From assembly GCF_030546805.1 (NCBI RefSeq), contig NZ_JAUOPC010000001.1:208081-272080 (forward strand): 64,000 bases of DNA, written 5' to 3'. This document shows, piece by piece, positions 56,462 to 64,000 of the stretch. This DNA is from Cyclobacterium sp. 1_MG-2023. GTDB lineage: Bacteria; Bacteroidota; Bacteroidia; Cytophagales; Cyclobacteriaceae. The notes below the pieces were generated by a model. It was given only the letters and a program-made list of their open reading frames with translations, was not told the DNA's origin and made no database searches. Positions within the stretch are counted from its first letter, which is position 1. Each line of letters starts with the position of its first letter. A program made the translations under genes and the position numbers.

Positions 56462-57223
56462 ATGTTGAAACCTTTAATCTATATTATTCCTGCGCTTTTT
56501 TTATTGGCCTGTAGCCCAAGCGAAAAAGATAGCTCAAAAATTGAACATGAAATAGCAGAAAACCTAGATAACCCAGCTGCCATGGCTCAAAAAAAGGAGG
56601 ATGAAGGATGGCTTAAACGACACCAAACCATCCTAGATAGGCGTACTCCGGAAGCCAAACTAATTCTGGTTGGCAATTCTATTTTCCATTCCTTAGATAA
56701 AGATGATCGAAACAAAGTGTGGGAAAAATATTTGAACCCGTTTCAAACAATCAATATGGGGATATCCGGCGACAGAACCGAAAATGTAATCTGGAGGTTG
56801 GAAAATGGTTTACTAGAAAATATTAACCCTAAGGTTGCTGTCGTTTTGATAGGAACCAATAATACAGACGGCAATCATTACCTAAGCATAAGTACTCCGG
56901 AAGAGCTTGCAGAAGGGATCAACAAAATCTGTAGTTTGATTTCAGAAAAATTACCTGATACAGAAATTTTATTGATGGGGATTTTACCTTATGGCTATAA
57001 ACCCAATCATAGAGACAACATCAATAAAGCCACCAATCGATTGATTTCTAAGTTTCCTAAGGATAATTCCAATATTCATTATATCGATATTTCAGAAGTA
57101 TATTACAATGATCAGGGAAAGGTCATTCGTGAATTGATGCCCGATTTCCTACACCCAAACCCAAAGGGACATGAATTGATGTTTGAAGCCTTATATCCTA
57201 AAATTATGGATTTGATGAAATAA
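56462..57223 (+). CDS. SGNH/GDSL-type hydrolase, lipoprotein
   Basis: 253 residues; the lipobox 'LFLLAC' places lipid Cys at 17. The SGNH blocks are in order: block I 'LVGNSIFHSL' with nucleophile Ser73 (GNSI replaces the usual GDSI); block II 'ISGDRTENV' with Gly102; block III 'LIGTNNTDGN' (GTNN for GxND); block V 'PDFLHPNPKGH' with Asp228 and His231. The 'NMGISGDRTENVIWRLENG' region matches the PAF-acetylhydrolase-like group, often esterases or sialate/acetyl-xylan deacetylases in Bacteroidota. The protein is probably an envelope-bound deacetylase or esterase; the substrate is unknown. It is convergent with the M28 peptidase gene. Confidence 0.88.
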   Translation: MLKPLIYIIPALFLLACSPSEKDSSKIEHEIAENLDNPAAMAQKKEDEGWLKRHQTILDRRTPEAKLILVGNSIFHSLDKDDRNKVWEKYLNPFQTINMGISGDRTENVIWRLENGLLENINPKVAVVLIGTNNTDGNHYLSISTPEELAEGINKICSLISEKLPDTEILLMGILPYGYKPNHRDNINKATNRLISKFPKDNSNIHYIDISEVYYNDQGKVIRELMPDFLHPNPKGHELMFEALYPKIMDLMK

Positions 57224-57267
57224 ATTGTCAACCTTTGATCATTTCCTTCCAATAGAAATCCGGATGA

Positions 57268-58764
57268 TCAATTTCCGGAACCATATAAAGTATTGGCAGC
57301 TTCTTCATATTTATCTCCGGATTTCCAAAGCGGTTTTTCCGGATCATTGGCAATTTTCTCAGCTGAAAGAATATAAGTTTTCCAGTATTTGAGGGCGTAA
57401 TCCAAATCAAAATTATCTACCTGATCAGAAACTTGATGGTAATACTTTCCTATTTCCGCGTCGAATGCAGTAAACCCTAAACTAAAAGTAGGGGCCGGGA
57501 TACCTTTCTTGGCAAAACTTACATTGTCTGAGCGGTCATATAAGCCCTGTTCCGGTGAAGGGTCGGCAATAGCTTCCAAACCAAAGTCTTCTGCAGCAAC
57601 TGAAATATGATGATCTACTGAGGACCTTCCTAAGCCTATGATGGTTACCAAGCTGGTGTCGTTATAGCCACCATTGTCTATATTAAGATTGAATACTATA
57701 TTTTTTAAAGGCAAAGGAGGGTTGTCGGCAAAATAAGAAGAGCCTAGCAATCCCTTTTCTTCGGCAGTCCATGCACACAAAAGAATCGATCTTTTAGGAG
57801 GATATTCTCCAAAATAATTGGCTGCTTGGATCAAAGCTGCTGTTCCTACTGCATTATCCCTTGCCCCATTGTAGATGGAATCTCCTTCAGCATTGGGCTT
57901 GGTTACGCCCAGATGATCGTAGTGGGCTGAAAGCATCACATATTCATTCTTTAATTGTGGATCGGTTCCCTCGATAACAGCAACCACATTTCTTCCCTGA
58001 ATTTTTCTATTCCGCTTACCTTTAATTTCAATTGACATTTCATTTTTGCCGCCGGCAATGGATTTTATAATTTCCCCCTTCAGGTCTTTCATCCAAAGGT
58101 AAGGTAAATCTACATCGTTTTCAGGGTCTATATCTAAGGTCAATTGAGATTTATTAAGGTAATTGACCAACATCCTCCAAGGGGTAGTAGGAACATTGTA
58201 CATTTCTATTAAACCAATGGCCCCCTTGGATTTGGCCAGCGCTAGTTTCTCTCTCCCTGCTTTAAAAAGTGCTGTAGGTGTAAGCCTATTCGGTGCACCG
58301 ACCCTAACCACTACCCATTTTCCTTTGACCTCTTTATTGGCATAGTCTTCTTCAAAACCATAGCCGGCGACCACCATCTCATATTCTCCGGACAGGTCCT
58401 TTCCACCCAATACCAATAGGTCTTCTCCATGTTTAAACTTGGAACCTTTCCATTTTAAATCCCCAACAGTAGGAGGTGAGGAAGACACAAAAGGTACATA
58501 TTGGTAATAAGCATTCAATGAAGAAAGCGGATTGGCACCATATTTTTCAAATTGATTGGCAATATAATAGGCTGCAATATCAATTTCAGGACGCTCCGGG
58601 TCCCTACCTTTCAATTCATCTGAAGCAAGAAATTTGAAATGAGACAGTGCCTCAGCTCTTTCAATGACTTTATCAATTTGAGTTTTTTGTGCCATGCCTT
58701 GAAAACTGACTATGGCGAATAAGAACAAAAAAACTATAGATAGTGAATGCTTAAGGTTTGTCAT
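57268..58764 (-). CDS. M28-family zinc peptidase, exported
   Basis: 498 residues with a signal peptide ('MTNLKHSLSIVFLFLFAIVS' then 'FQGMAQ'). A PA-like insert spans about residues 120-240. The peptidase domain has the dinuclear-zinc set: His281 ('LSAHYDHLG'), Asp303 ('NGARDNAVGTAAL'), catalytic Glu335 and Glu336 ('CAWTAEEKGLLGS'), Asp363 ('NLNIDNGGY') and His443 ('YYHQVSDQVDN'). M28 members are aminopeptidases or carboxypeptidases in the periplasm or outside. The gene starts 26 nt after truC and is probably the third gene of the mnmA-truC unit. Confidence 0.94.
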   Translation of the reverse strand: MTNLKHSLSIVFLFLFAIVSFQGMAQKTQIDKVIERAEALSHFKFLASDELKGRDPERPEIDIAAYYIANQFEKYGANPLSSLNAYYQYVPFVSSSPPTVGDLKWKGSKFKHGEDLLVLGGKDLSGEYEMVVAGYGFEEDYANKEVKGKWVVVRVGAPNRLTPTALFKAGREKLALAKSKGAIGLIEMYNVPTTPWRMLVNYLNKSQLTLDIDPENDVDLPYLWMKDLKGEIIKSIAGGKNEMSIEIKGKRNRKIQGRNVVAVIEGTDPQLKNEYVMLSAHYDHLGVTKPNAEGDSIYNGARDNAVGTAALIQAANYFGEYPPKRSILLCAWTAEEKGLLGSSYFADNPPLPLKNIVFNLNIDNGGYNDTSLVTIIGLGRSSVDHHISVAAEDFGLEAIADPSPEQGLYDRSDNVSFAKKGIPAPTFSLGFTAFDAEIGKYYHQVSDQVDNFDLDYALKYWKTYILSAEKIANDPEKPLWKSGDKYEEAANTLYGSGN

Positions 58765-58790
58765 AGGTGTTTATTCAGGTTTGCTTACAA

Positions 58791-59516
58791 TTATACTAAA
58801 TGATTACTTATTTCCTTCTCAGGCCACTTAAATTCTGCCATAATCCTACGGAAATGTAAAGGTGTATTGGCATTTATGGTAATTGTTTCATTAGAAAATG
58901 GTTGGTGAAAAGACAATTCCCAAGCATGCAAAAGCATATTTTCAAGTTGAAATTGACTGGTAAAGAACTTATTTTGCCTATTGTCACCATGTGTGGTATC
59001 CCCAATAATATAATGCCTTAAATGTGCAAAATGTCTTCGGATTTGATGCATTCTTCCGGTATGGGGATAAACTTTTGCTAAAGAATACCTGCTACTTGGA
59101 TATCTCCCGGTGGAAGCAAAAGGAACTTCACACTGATTTAAAGCCCAATATTCCGTTTTAGCTTCCTGAAGTACAAATTCCAAATCTTTGGCCAAGGGAT
59201 GATCTATCATACCATGAGCTTCAGGTAAATAACCTCTTACCACTGCCAAATAATATTTTTTTATACTATTGTCAATAAATTGAGATTGGATGGCAGAGGC
59301 AGCTTGGGCACTTTTCCCAAAGAGCAAAACTCCGGTAGTCGGCCGGTCAATTCGATGCAAAGGATAAACCTTGTAGCCGACTTGATTTTCTAAGATTTGT
59401 ACGGCAAACAAAGCCTCCGGATCTTTTTCCAAAGGAGTTTTATGAACCAATACACCGGCCGGTTTATTGATGGCGATGTATTGATTGTCCTCATATACAA
59501 TTGGGAGTTGTTCCAT
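58791..59516 (-). CDS. truC: tRNA pseudouridine synthase, TruC-like (RluA family)
   Basis: 241 residues of the RluA fold. The catalytic loop 'HRIDRPTTGVLLFGKS' carries the nucleophilic Asp57. Features typical of TruC (pseudouridine-65 in tRNA-Asp) are the short form without an S4 domain, the lead 'IVYEDNQYIAINKPAGVLVH', 'ATGRYP'-like 'STGRYPSSRYSLAKVYP', 'HTGRMHQIRRHFAHLRHYII' and 'GDTTHGDNRQN'. The gene starts 1 nt after the mnmA stop, so the two tRNA-modification genes are translationally coupled. The specific position could also be 23S rRNA, but the pattern favours TruC. Confidence 0.88.
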   Translation of the reverse strand: MEQLPIVYEDNQYIAINKPAGVLVHKTPLEKDPEALFAVQILENQVGYKVYPLHRIDRPTTGVLLFGKSAQAASAIQSQFIDNSIKKYYLAVVRGYLPEAHGMIDHPLAKDLEFVLQEAKTEYWALNQCEVPFASTGRYPSSRYSLAKVYPHTGRMHQIRRHFAHLRHYIIGDTTHGDNRQNKFFTSQFQLENMLLHAWELSFHQPFSNETITINANTPLHFRRIMAEFKWPEKEISNHLV

Positions 59517-59517
59517 C

Positions 59518-60732
59518 TTAATAAATTACACCGGACCCAATGGTTTCTTCTCCCTCGTACCATGCAACAAACTGTCCGGATGCAATTCCTCTTTGTGGAT
59601 GTTCAAACAATACATACAAACCATTTTCTTTCATAAATAGAGTAGCCTTGGAAAGGGGTTGCCTGTATCGGATTCTGGCAGAATAGAAAGCTGTTTCTCC
59701 CACTTTCAATGTTTTATCGGGCCTGATCCAATGTATGTCTTCCTTTTTTACAAAAAGCCCATAACGTAAAAGACCGGGATGGTCTTCTCCCAAACCCGTA
59801 TAAATAATATTTTCCTTCGTGTCTGTAGCAATCACAAATAACGGTTTCCCTGTACCTCCCACATTTAGGCCTTTTCGTTGTCCGATGGTGAAGTAGTGCG
59901 CTCCGTTGTGTTCAGCTACTTTTTCACCCATGCTTGCATCATATTTTAATGGATAGCAAGTTTCATTCAATTGGCTACTATCCAGATCTTCTAAGGCGAT
60001 CCCTGCCGGAATCCCCTTATTGGCATAAACAGGGGATTCGGCCGGTACAACGAGAATATCACCCTTTTTTGGTTTGAGTTGCTGCTGCAAAAAGTCAGGC
60101 AACTTCACTTTACCTATGAAGCATAAACCTTGGCTGTCTTTTTTCTCCGCCGTTATTAATTCTTGTTCTTTGGCGATCGCCCTAACTTCTGCCTTCTGCA
60201 AGTGACCAATGGGAAAAAGCGCCTTACTCAATTGTTCTTGATCCAATTGACAGAGGAAATAACTTTGATCCTTGTTGTTATCTGCTCCGGCTATCAACCT
60301 GTACATGGCTTTGCCGTCAACACTTGTTTCTTCTTTTTGGCAATAATGGCCTGTGGCCACAAAATCAGCTTTTAGCTTCATTGCAGCTTTTAAAAATATG
60401 TCAAATTTAATCTCTCTGTTGCAGAGAATATCCGGATTTGGTGTTCGTCCTGCCTGGTATTCCGAGAACATATAAGCCACAATCCTGGATTTATAGTCTT
60501 CACTTAGATCTATCGCCTGAAAAGGAATGCCCAACTTTTGAGCCACTAACATGGCATCAGTGCTGTCTTCAACCCAGGGACATTCATTAGAAATGGTTAC
60601 CGATTCATCATGCCAATTCTTCATAAACATACCTATTACCTCATAGCCTTGCTCTTTTAACAAATAGGCGGTAACGGAACTATCTACGCCTCCTGAAAGG
60701 CCTACTACTACTCTTTTTTTACGCTGAGTCAT
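59518..60732 (-). CDS. mnmA: tRNA-specific 2-thiouridylase MnmA
   Basis: 404 residues from the ATG at 60732 ('[20 protein letters not shown]'). A TTG eight codons upstream also opens the frame but adds only a non-conserved lead. MnmA makes s2U34 in tRNA-Lys/Glu/Gln with sulfur relay proteins. The PP-loop SGGVDSS is at residues 13-19, the two catalytic cysteines are Cys104 ('[13 protein letters not shown]') and Cys204 ('[12 protein letters not shown]'), and 'ATGHY' and the C-terminal beta-barrel ('[12 protein letters not shown]') are present. It is first in the unit with truC and the M28 peptidase. Confidence 0.97.
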   Translation of the reverse strand: MTQRKKRVVVGLSGGVDSSVTAYLLKEQGYEVIGMFMKNWHDESVTISNECPWVEDSTDAMLVAQKLGIPFQAIDLSEDYKSRIVAYMFSEYQAGRTPNPDILCNREIKFDIFLKAAMKLKADFVATGHYCQKEETSVDGKAMYRLIAGADNNKDQSYFLCQLDQEQLSKALFPIGHLQKAEVRAIAKEQELITAEKKDSQGLCFIGKVKLPDFLQQQLKPKKGDILVVPAESPVYANKGIPAGIALEDLDSSQLNETCYPLKYDASMGEKVAEHNGAHYFTIGQRKGLNVGGTGKPLFVIATDTKENIIYTGLGEDHPGLLRYGLFVKKEDIHWIRPDKTLKVGETAFYSARIRYRQPLSKATLFMKENGLYVLFEHPQRGIASGQFVAWYEGEETIGSGVIY

Positions 60733-60851
60733 AATTTGTATTATCCTTGAACCCAAATTCTATTGATAACAAACAAAATAAATGATATGGTTCAAATCGT
60801 AAAATTACTATTTAAAATGGTTTGATCCGGTTGAATTTCATAATTTCGTTT

Positions 60852-62750
60852 ATGATTATAATTGTTTACGGGGTAACAGGCTGTGGAAAAAGTACCATTG
60901 GAGAATTATTGGCAAATAAAATGGGAATTCCTTTTCTTGATGCAGATGATTTTCACCCCAAATCCAATAAAACCAAAATGAATGCCGGCAAGCCTTTGGA
61001 TGACGAAGACCGCATCCCTTGGTTACAGAATGTTGCTAAGAAATTGGAGGATGCTGCCAAAGGAAGAGGAGCTGTTTTGGCTTGTTCGGCATTGAATGAA
61101 AAATACAGAAATATTTTAAAAGTAACATCAAAAATAGAATGGGTGCTTTTAGATGGCAGTAAATCTATAGTTGAAAAAAGATTGGGAGAAAGGGTAGGGC
61201 ATTTTATGAATCCTGCCTTACTGGCTTCACAAATGGAAGCATTGGAAGTTCCTGATTATGGTTTAAAGGTGGCCATCGATAGTTCGCCGGAAATAATTGT
61301 TCAAAACATCATCAAAAATTTTAAGAAAATGGAAAGTAAGTCCGACTTTGGAGTGATTGGTATGGGAGTGATGGGCAAAAGCCTAGCGCTAAATTTGGCT
61401 GATAATGGGGTGGAGTTATCCATATACAATAGATATGTTGAGGGAAAGGAAGAAGGCATAGCTGCAAAAGTTTTGGAGGAAAATCCGAATTATAAAAATA
61501 TTAAGCCATTTGAAGAAATTTCGGCATTTGTTGCTTCCCTTTCCTCGCCCAAATCCATATTGTTGATGATTCCTGCAGGAAAAGCAGTGGATCTCCAAAT
61601 TCAGGAACTGCTTCCCTTATTGGATGCGGGGGACATTATCATTGACGGTGGAAATTCATTTTATAAAGACACCATTCAAAGGTCCGCCTTACTAAAAGAA
61701 AAAGGGATTTTATTTGTGGGAACAGGAGTTTCCGGAGGTGAAGAAGGTGCGAGAAGAGGACCTTCAATAATGCCGGGAGGAGATAAGGAAGGTTATTCTA
61801 AGATAAAAGGTTATCTAAAAATGATTGCAGCCAAGGATTTTCAAGGCAATCCTTGCGTTACCTATGTGGGCCCCGAAGGTGCCGGTCATTTTGTCAAGAT
61901 GGTACACAATAGCATAGAGTATGGAGAAATGCAGGCCATTGCAGAAGTCTATTTTTTAATGCGAAATTACTTGGAGTTAGATCCGATCAAAATTGCTGCC
62001 ATTTTTGAAAAATGGATGGACAGTGACTTGAGCAGTTATTTATTAGAAATCACCATTGATATATTGAGGAAATATGAGGATGGAGAACCATTAATAGATA
62101 AGATACTAGATCAAGCAGCTCAGAAAGGAACCGGAGGATGGTCATTAAACACTGCTTTGGAATATGGCGTGCCTTATGGCGTGCTAGGGGAAGCTGTGAT
62201 GGCCAGGAATCTTTCAGCAAGGAAAGGACTGAGGATGATTTCATCGGGACTTTATGATCTTGAAAGGTTCCCGGGAATAGAAGATGTTGACAACTTTTTA
62301 GACAAATTGCAGGCAGCTTATCAAGCGACGAGAATCATTAACCATGAAGTTGGTTTCTCACTCATGCTGGAAGTTTCAGAAAAAAATCAATGGGCTTTAA
62401 ATTTCTCCGAAATAGCCAGGATTTGGACCAGTGGTTGTATTATCCGTTCAAAGTTAATGGAAGAATTGGTGGATATATTTGAGGAAAGTAACCATATTTT
62501 TCTTAATTATGAAGCCATTACCGCCCTTAAAAGTTACCAAGGTGATTTATCCTATGTAGTAGGTCAAGCCTTACAAAATGGATTTGCAGTTCCTGTTTTA
62601 TCCAATGCCATTAACTATTTGCTAGGTGTAACCACTGCTAATTCGCCGGCTAATTTAATTCAAGCACAAAGGGATTATTTTGGGGCCCATACTTACCGAA
62701 GAAATGACAAAGACGCAGACCAGGCTTTCCATACCAATTGGAAAGAGTAA
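60852..62750 (+). CDS. Fused gluconokinase and 6-phosphogluconate dehydrogenase
   Basis: 632 residues from the ATG at 60852; a TTG ten codons upstream is possible but less likely. Residues 1-158 are a GntK-type kinase: P-loop GVTGCGKST at 7-15, 'LDADDFHPKSNKTKMNAG' and 'VLACSALNEKYR'. Residues 160-632 are a full-length decarboxylating 6-phosphogluconate dehydrogenase: 'GVIGMGVMGKSLALN' (NADP-binding GMGVMG at 170-175), 'GTGVSGGEEGARRGPSIMPG', catalytic Lys349 and Glu356 in 'HFVKMVHNSIEYGE', and the usual tail 'DYFGAHTYRR'. The protein would phosphorylate gluconate to 6-phosphogluconate and then oxidise it to ribulose-5-phosphate, NADPH and CO2. The gene is divergent from mnmA. Confidence 0.93.
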   Translation: MIIIVYGVTGCGKSTIGELLANKMGIPFLDADDFHPKSNKTKMNAGKPLDDEDRIPWLQNVAKKLEDAAKGRGAVLACSALNEKYRNILKVTSKIEWVLLDGSKSIVEKRLGERVGHFMNPALLASQMEALEVPDYGLKVAIDSSPEIIVQNIIKNFKKMESKSDFGVIGMGVMGKSLALNLADNGVELSIYNRYVEGKEEGIAAKVLEENPNYKNIKPFEEISAFVASLSSPKSILLMIPAGKAVDLQIQELLPLLDAGDIIIDGGNSFYKDTIQRSALLKEKGILFVGTGVSGGEEGARRGPSIMPGGDKEGYSKIKGYLKMIAAKDFQGNPCVTYVGPEGAGHFVKMVHNSIEYGEMQAIAEVYFLMRNYLELDPIKIAAIFEKWMDSDLSSYLLEITIDILRKYEDGEPLIDKILDQAAQKGTGGWSLNTALEYGVPYGVLGEAVMARNLSARKGLRMISSGLYDLERFPGIEDVDNFLDKLQAAYQATRIINHEVGFSLMLEVSEKNQWALNFSEIARIWTSGCIIRSKLMEELVDIFEESNHIFLNYEAITALKSYQGDLSYVVGQALQNGFAVPVLSNAINYLLGVTTANSPANLIQAQRDYFGAHTYRRNDKDADQAFHTNWKE

Positions 62751-62765
62751 AAGAACAGCTTTTAT

Positions 62766-63083
62766 TCAAATGAACAAAAGGATAAAGCCTATCAAGGAAA
62801 GGGTAATGCTAAAAATGCAGAAGGCTTTATTTTTAAGTGCAATTGAAACAAAACACATAACTGTAATTGCCAAATAGCATAAACCATTTAAACTTGTGGA
62901 AGCAAGGAAATGTTTGCGCCCACCAAGTTCTTGGAGAGGATAAAAAGGAAATAGATAGTTTTCTGTAAGCACATTTATCCATTCATTCCAAAAAAAAATG
63001 CTTACAACAAAAAAGATACTACCAAAAAACAGAAGGAGAGGTATCAGGTAGTGTTCTGTAATTTTATCTGTCTTGGTATTCAT
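62766..63083 (-). CDS. Small membrane protein of unknown function, coupled to PepSY-TM gene
   Basis: 105 residues with three or four hydrophobic segments (about 12-32, 63-82, 87-104, and a possible one between) and a charged lead 'MNTKTDKITEHY'. It overlaps the stop of the upstream PepSY-TM gene by 4 nt (ATGA), so the pair is translationally coupled. No family is recognised; a small partner of a PepSY-TM reductase-type protein is a reasonable inference. Its stop is 15 nt from the convergent gluconokinase/dehydrogenase gene, too close for two separate terminators. Confidence 0.75.
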   Translation of the reverse strand: MNTKTDKITEHYLIPLLLFFGSIFFVVSIFFWNEWINVLTENYLFPFYPLQELGGRKHFLASTSLNGLCYLAITVMCFVSIALKNKAFCIFSITLSLIGFILLFI

Positions 63084-64000
63084 ACCTCAAGGTTTTTAAA
63101 TGTGCTTCTCTTAGTTTTGAGTAGTAGTTTTTTAATAATTATAGCAATCAAAAAACCATAGAAAGCTATGGCTACCAATAAGGAAGGAATACCTAAACCC
63201 AACTTTATACTCATGATGGCGATGCCGGCAATGGTACCTAGAATACCAATGGTCCATCGGCTAAGTTTAGATTTTAAAGGGATTGTTTTTCCAAGCCTTG
63301 ATTTTGATTTTCTGGTACGCTCTAAATAAATAATAAAGCCACTCAAAGAAAGAAAGCCTGAGCTTAAGGCCAACAGGCAATAAAGTATTTTCAATGAGAT
63401 TCCGGCAAAATCCCCAAAATGAAAAGACTCCTGAACAAAGTATAATTTAGCTCCAAAATTCTGGTCACTGATATTATATTTAAATAGAAGTTCCTGTTTC
63501 TGCTTGTCAAAAACAAGTTTGTTTGAACGCCTTTCATAAGCTTGTCCAGGAACATTTCCCAAGACCTGAACAATGCCCTCACCATTGGTAGTAGGCCGTA
63601 TAAACCAAGGAATCATATTGGGGAATTCTAACTGAGATTTTTGATATATGGCATCAAAATCCAGAATATAATTCATGTCCTCTTTTTCTGTAAAAACCTT
63701 TTCGTTTCGGCTGAAATTATTGGGTTGTGAGATATCTAGTCCATACATTATATAGGATTGAAGCCCTAGCCATGCACCTGTAATACCAATCATCATATTG
63801 AAAGCAAGGGCACTTATACCGATAAATTTATGTAAATCGGCTTGGGTAATTCTCAGTTTATTTGAGCGAATTTTCCCAAAAGGCTGCTTTTTCATAAACT
63901 TACCATAAATAAATAAACCAGTTATGGTGGATAGGAAAAGTGCAATTCCGGCCAAGCCAACAATTTGTCTTCCAAAATATGCTTCATAAAATCGGACATG
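63080..64000 (-). CDS. PepSY-associated TM protein, 5' truncated by window edge
   Basis: The frame is open through base 64000, so the N-terminal part is missing; at least 306 codons are visible. It starts with 'FYEAYFGRQIVGLAGIALF', a TM segment, then 'HKFIGISALAFNMMIGITGA' (a His-containing TM, as in PepSY-TM proteins), a periplasmic PepSY-like region and 'VQESFHFGDFAGISLKILYC', then three C-terminal TM segments. Members of this family often neighbour siderophore receptors and are thought to act in iron-siderophore reduction. A short TTG reading inside the gene (63955) is not the true start. Confidence 0.88.
   Translation of the reverse strand, partial: HVRFYEAYFGRQIVGLAGIALFLSTITGLFIYGKFMKKQPFGKIRSNKLRITQADLHKFIGISALAFNMMIGITGAWLGLQSYIMYGLDISQPNNFSRNEKVFTEKEDMNYILDFDAIYQKSQLEFPNMIPWFIRPTTNGEGIVQVLGNVPGQAYERRSNKLVFDKQKQELLFKYNISDQNFGAKLYFVQESFHFGDFAGISLKILYCLLALSSGFLSLSGFIIYLERTRKSKSRLGKTIPLKSKLSRWTIGILGTIAGIAIMSIKLGLGIPSLLVAIAFYGFLIAIIIKKLLLKTKRSTFKNLEV

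Overview
The window looks like a stretch of chromosome from a marine or aquatic member of the Bacteroidota, most likely Cytophagales/Cyclobacteriaceae. This is an inference. It rests on the A+T-rich DNA, weak Shine-Dalgarno signals, tandem arrays of about 800-residue FtsX/MacB-type permeases, SusC/SusD outer-membrane pairs, an LruC-domain lipoprotein, a FISUMP-domain protein and many Cys-lipidated or signal-peptide surface proteins. I saw no rRNA, tRNA, CRISPR array or intact transposase.

Left block (1-19030). The tail of a periplasmic adaptor (HlyD/MFP type) is followed by an ABC ATPase, seven consecutive FtsX-type permeases on the + strand and a second, slightly deviant ABC ATPase. Three junctions are 11 nt and alike, so the array grew by tandem duplication. 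Two permeases (8550-10919 and 15955-18321) form a distinct subclass by coupling-motif and C-terminal sequence. The first of these has a very A/T-rich body and a tail that resembles its neighbours.

Middle block (19431-41452). A small exported protein, a SulP anion transporter and a beta-carbonic anhydrase end at a clear terminator; together they suggest bicarbonate uptake. On the opposite strand follow a small secreted protein and an alginate-export-type porin. Then come a sialidase-like (three Asp-box) protein with a C-terminal LamG-like domain, a PAS-like/LuxR regulator, and a run of poorly characterised exported proteins: a PQQ-type beta-propeller protein, an unknown protein, a cadherin/BspA-repeat lipoprotein, a FISUMP protein, a beta-helix lipoprotein ending in a PDZ domain, and an LruC-domain lipoprotein. 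This stretch looks accessory, with long A/T-rich spacers and at least one coding-like remnant.

Sus block (41586-54135). Two closely similar susC-susD pairs lie in tandem on the - strand. Each ends in the same hairpin terminator, so the whole transcription unit was duplicated. A probable pseudogene lies at 53581-54135.

Right block (54526-64000). This holds a membrane sensor histidine kinase without an adjacent regulator, an SGNH hydrolase lipoprotein, a - strand operon mnmA-truC-M28 peptidase, and a divergent gene encoding a fused gluconokinase and 6-phosphogluconate dehydrogenase. The window ends with a small membrane protein overlapping a PepSY-TM protein that runs off the right edge.

The strongest leads are the seven-permease/two-ATPase array with its two permease subclasses and the kinase-dehydrogenase fusion. 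I cannot show that either is undescribed without database searches.
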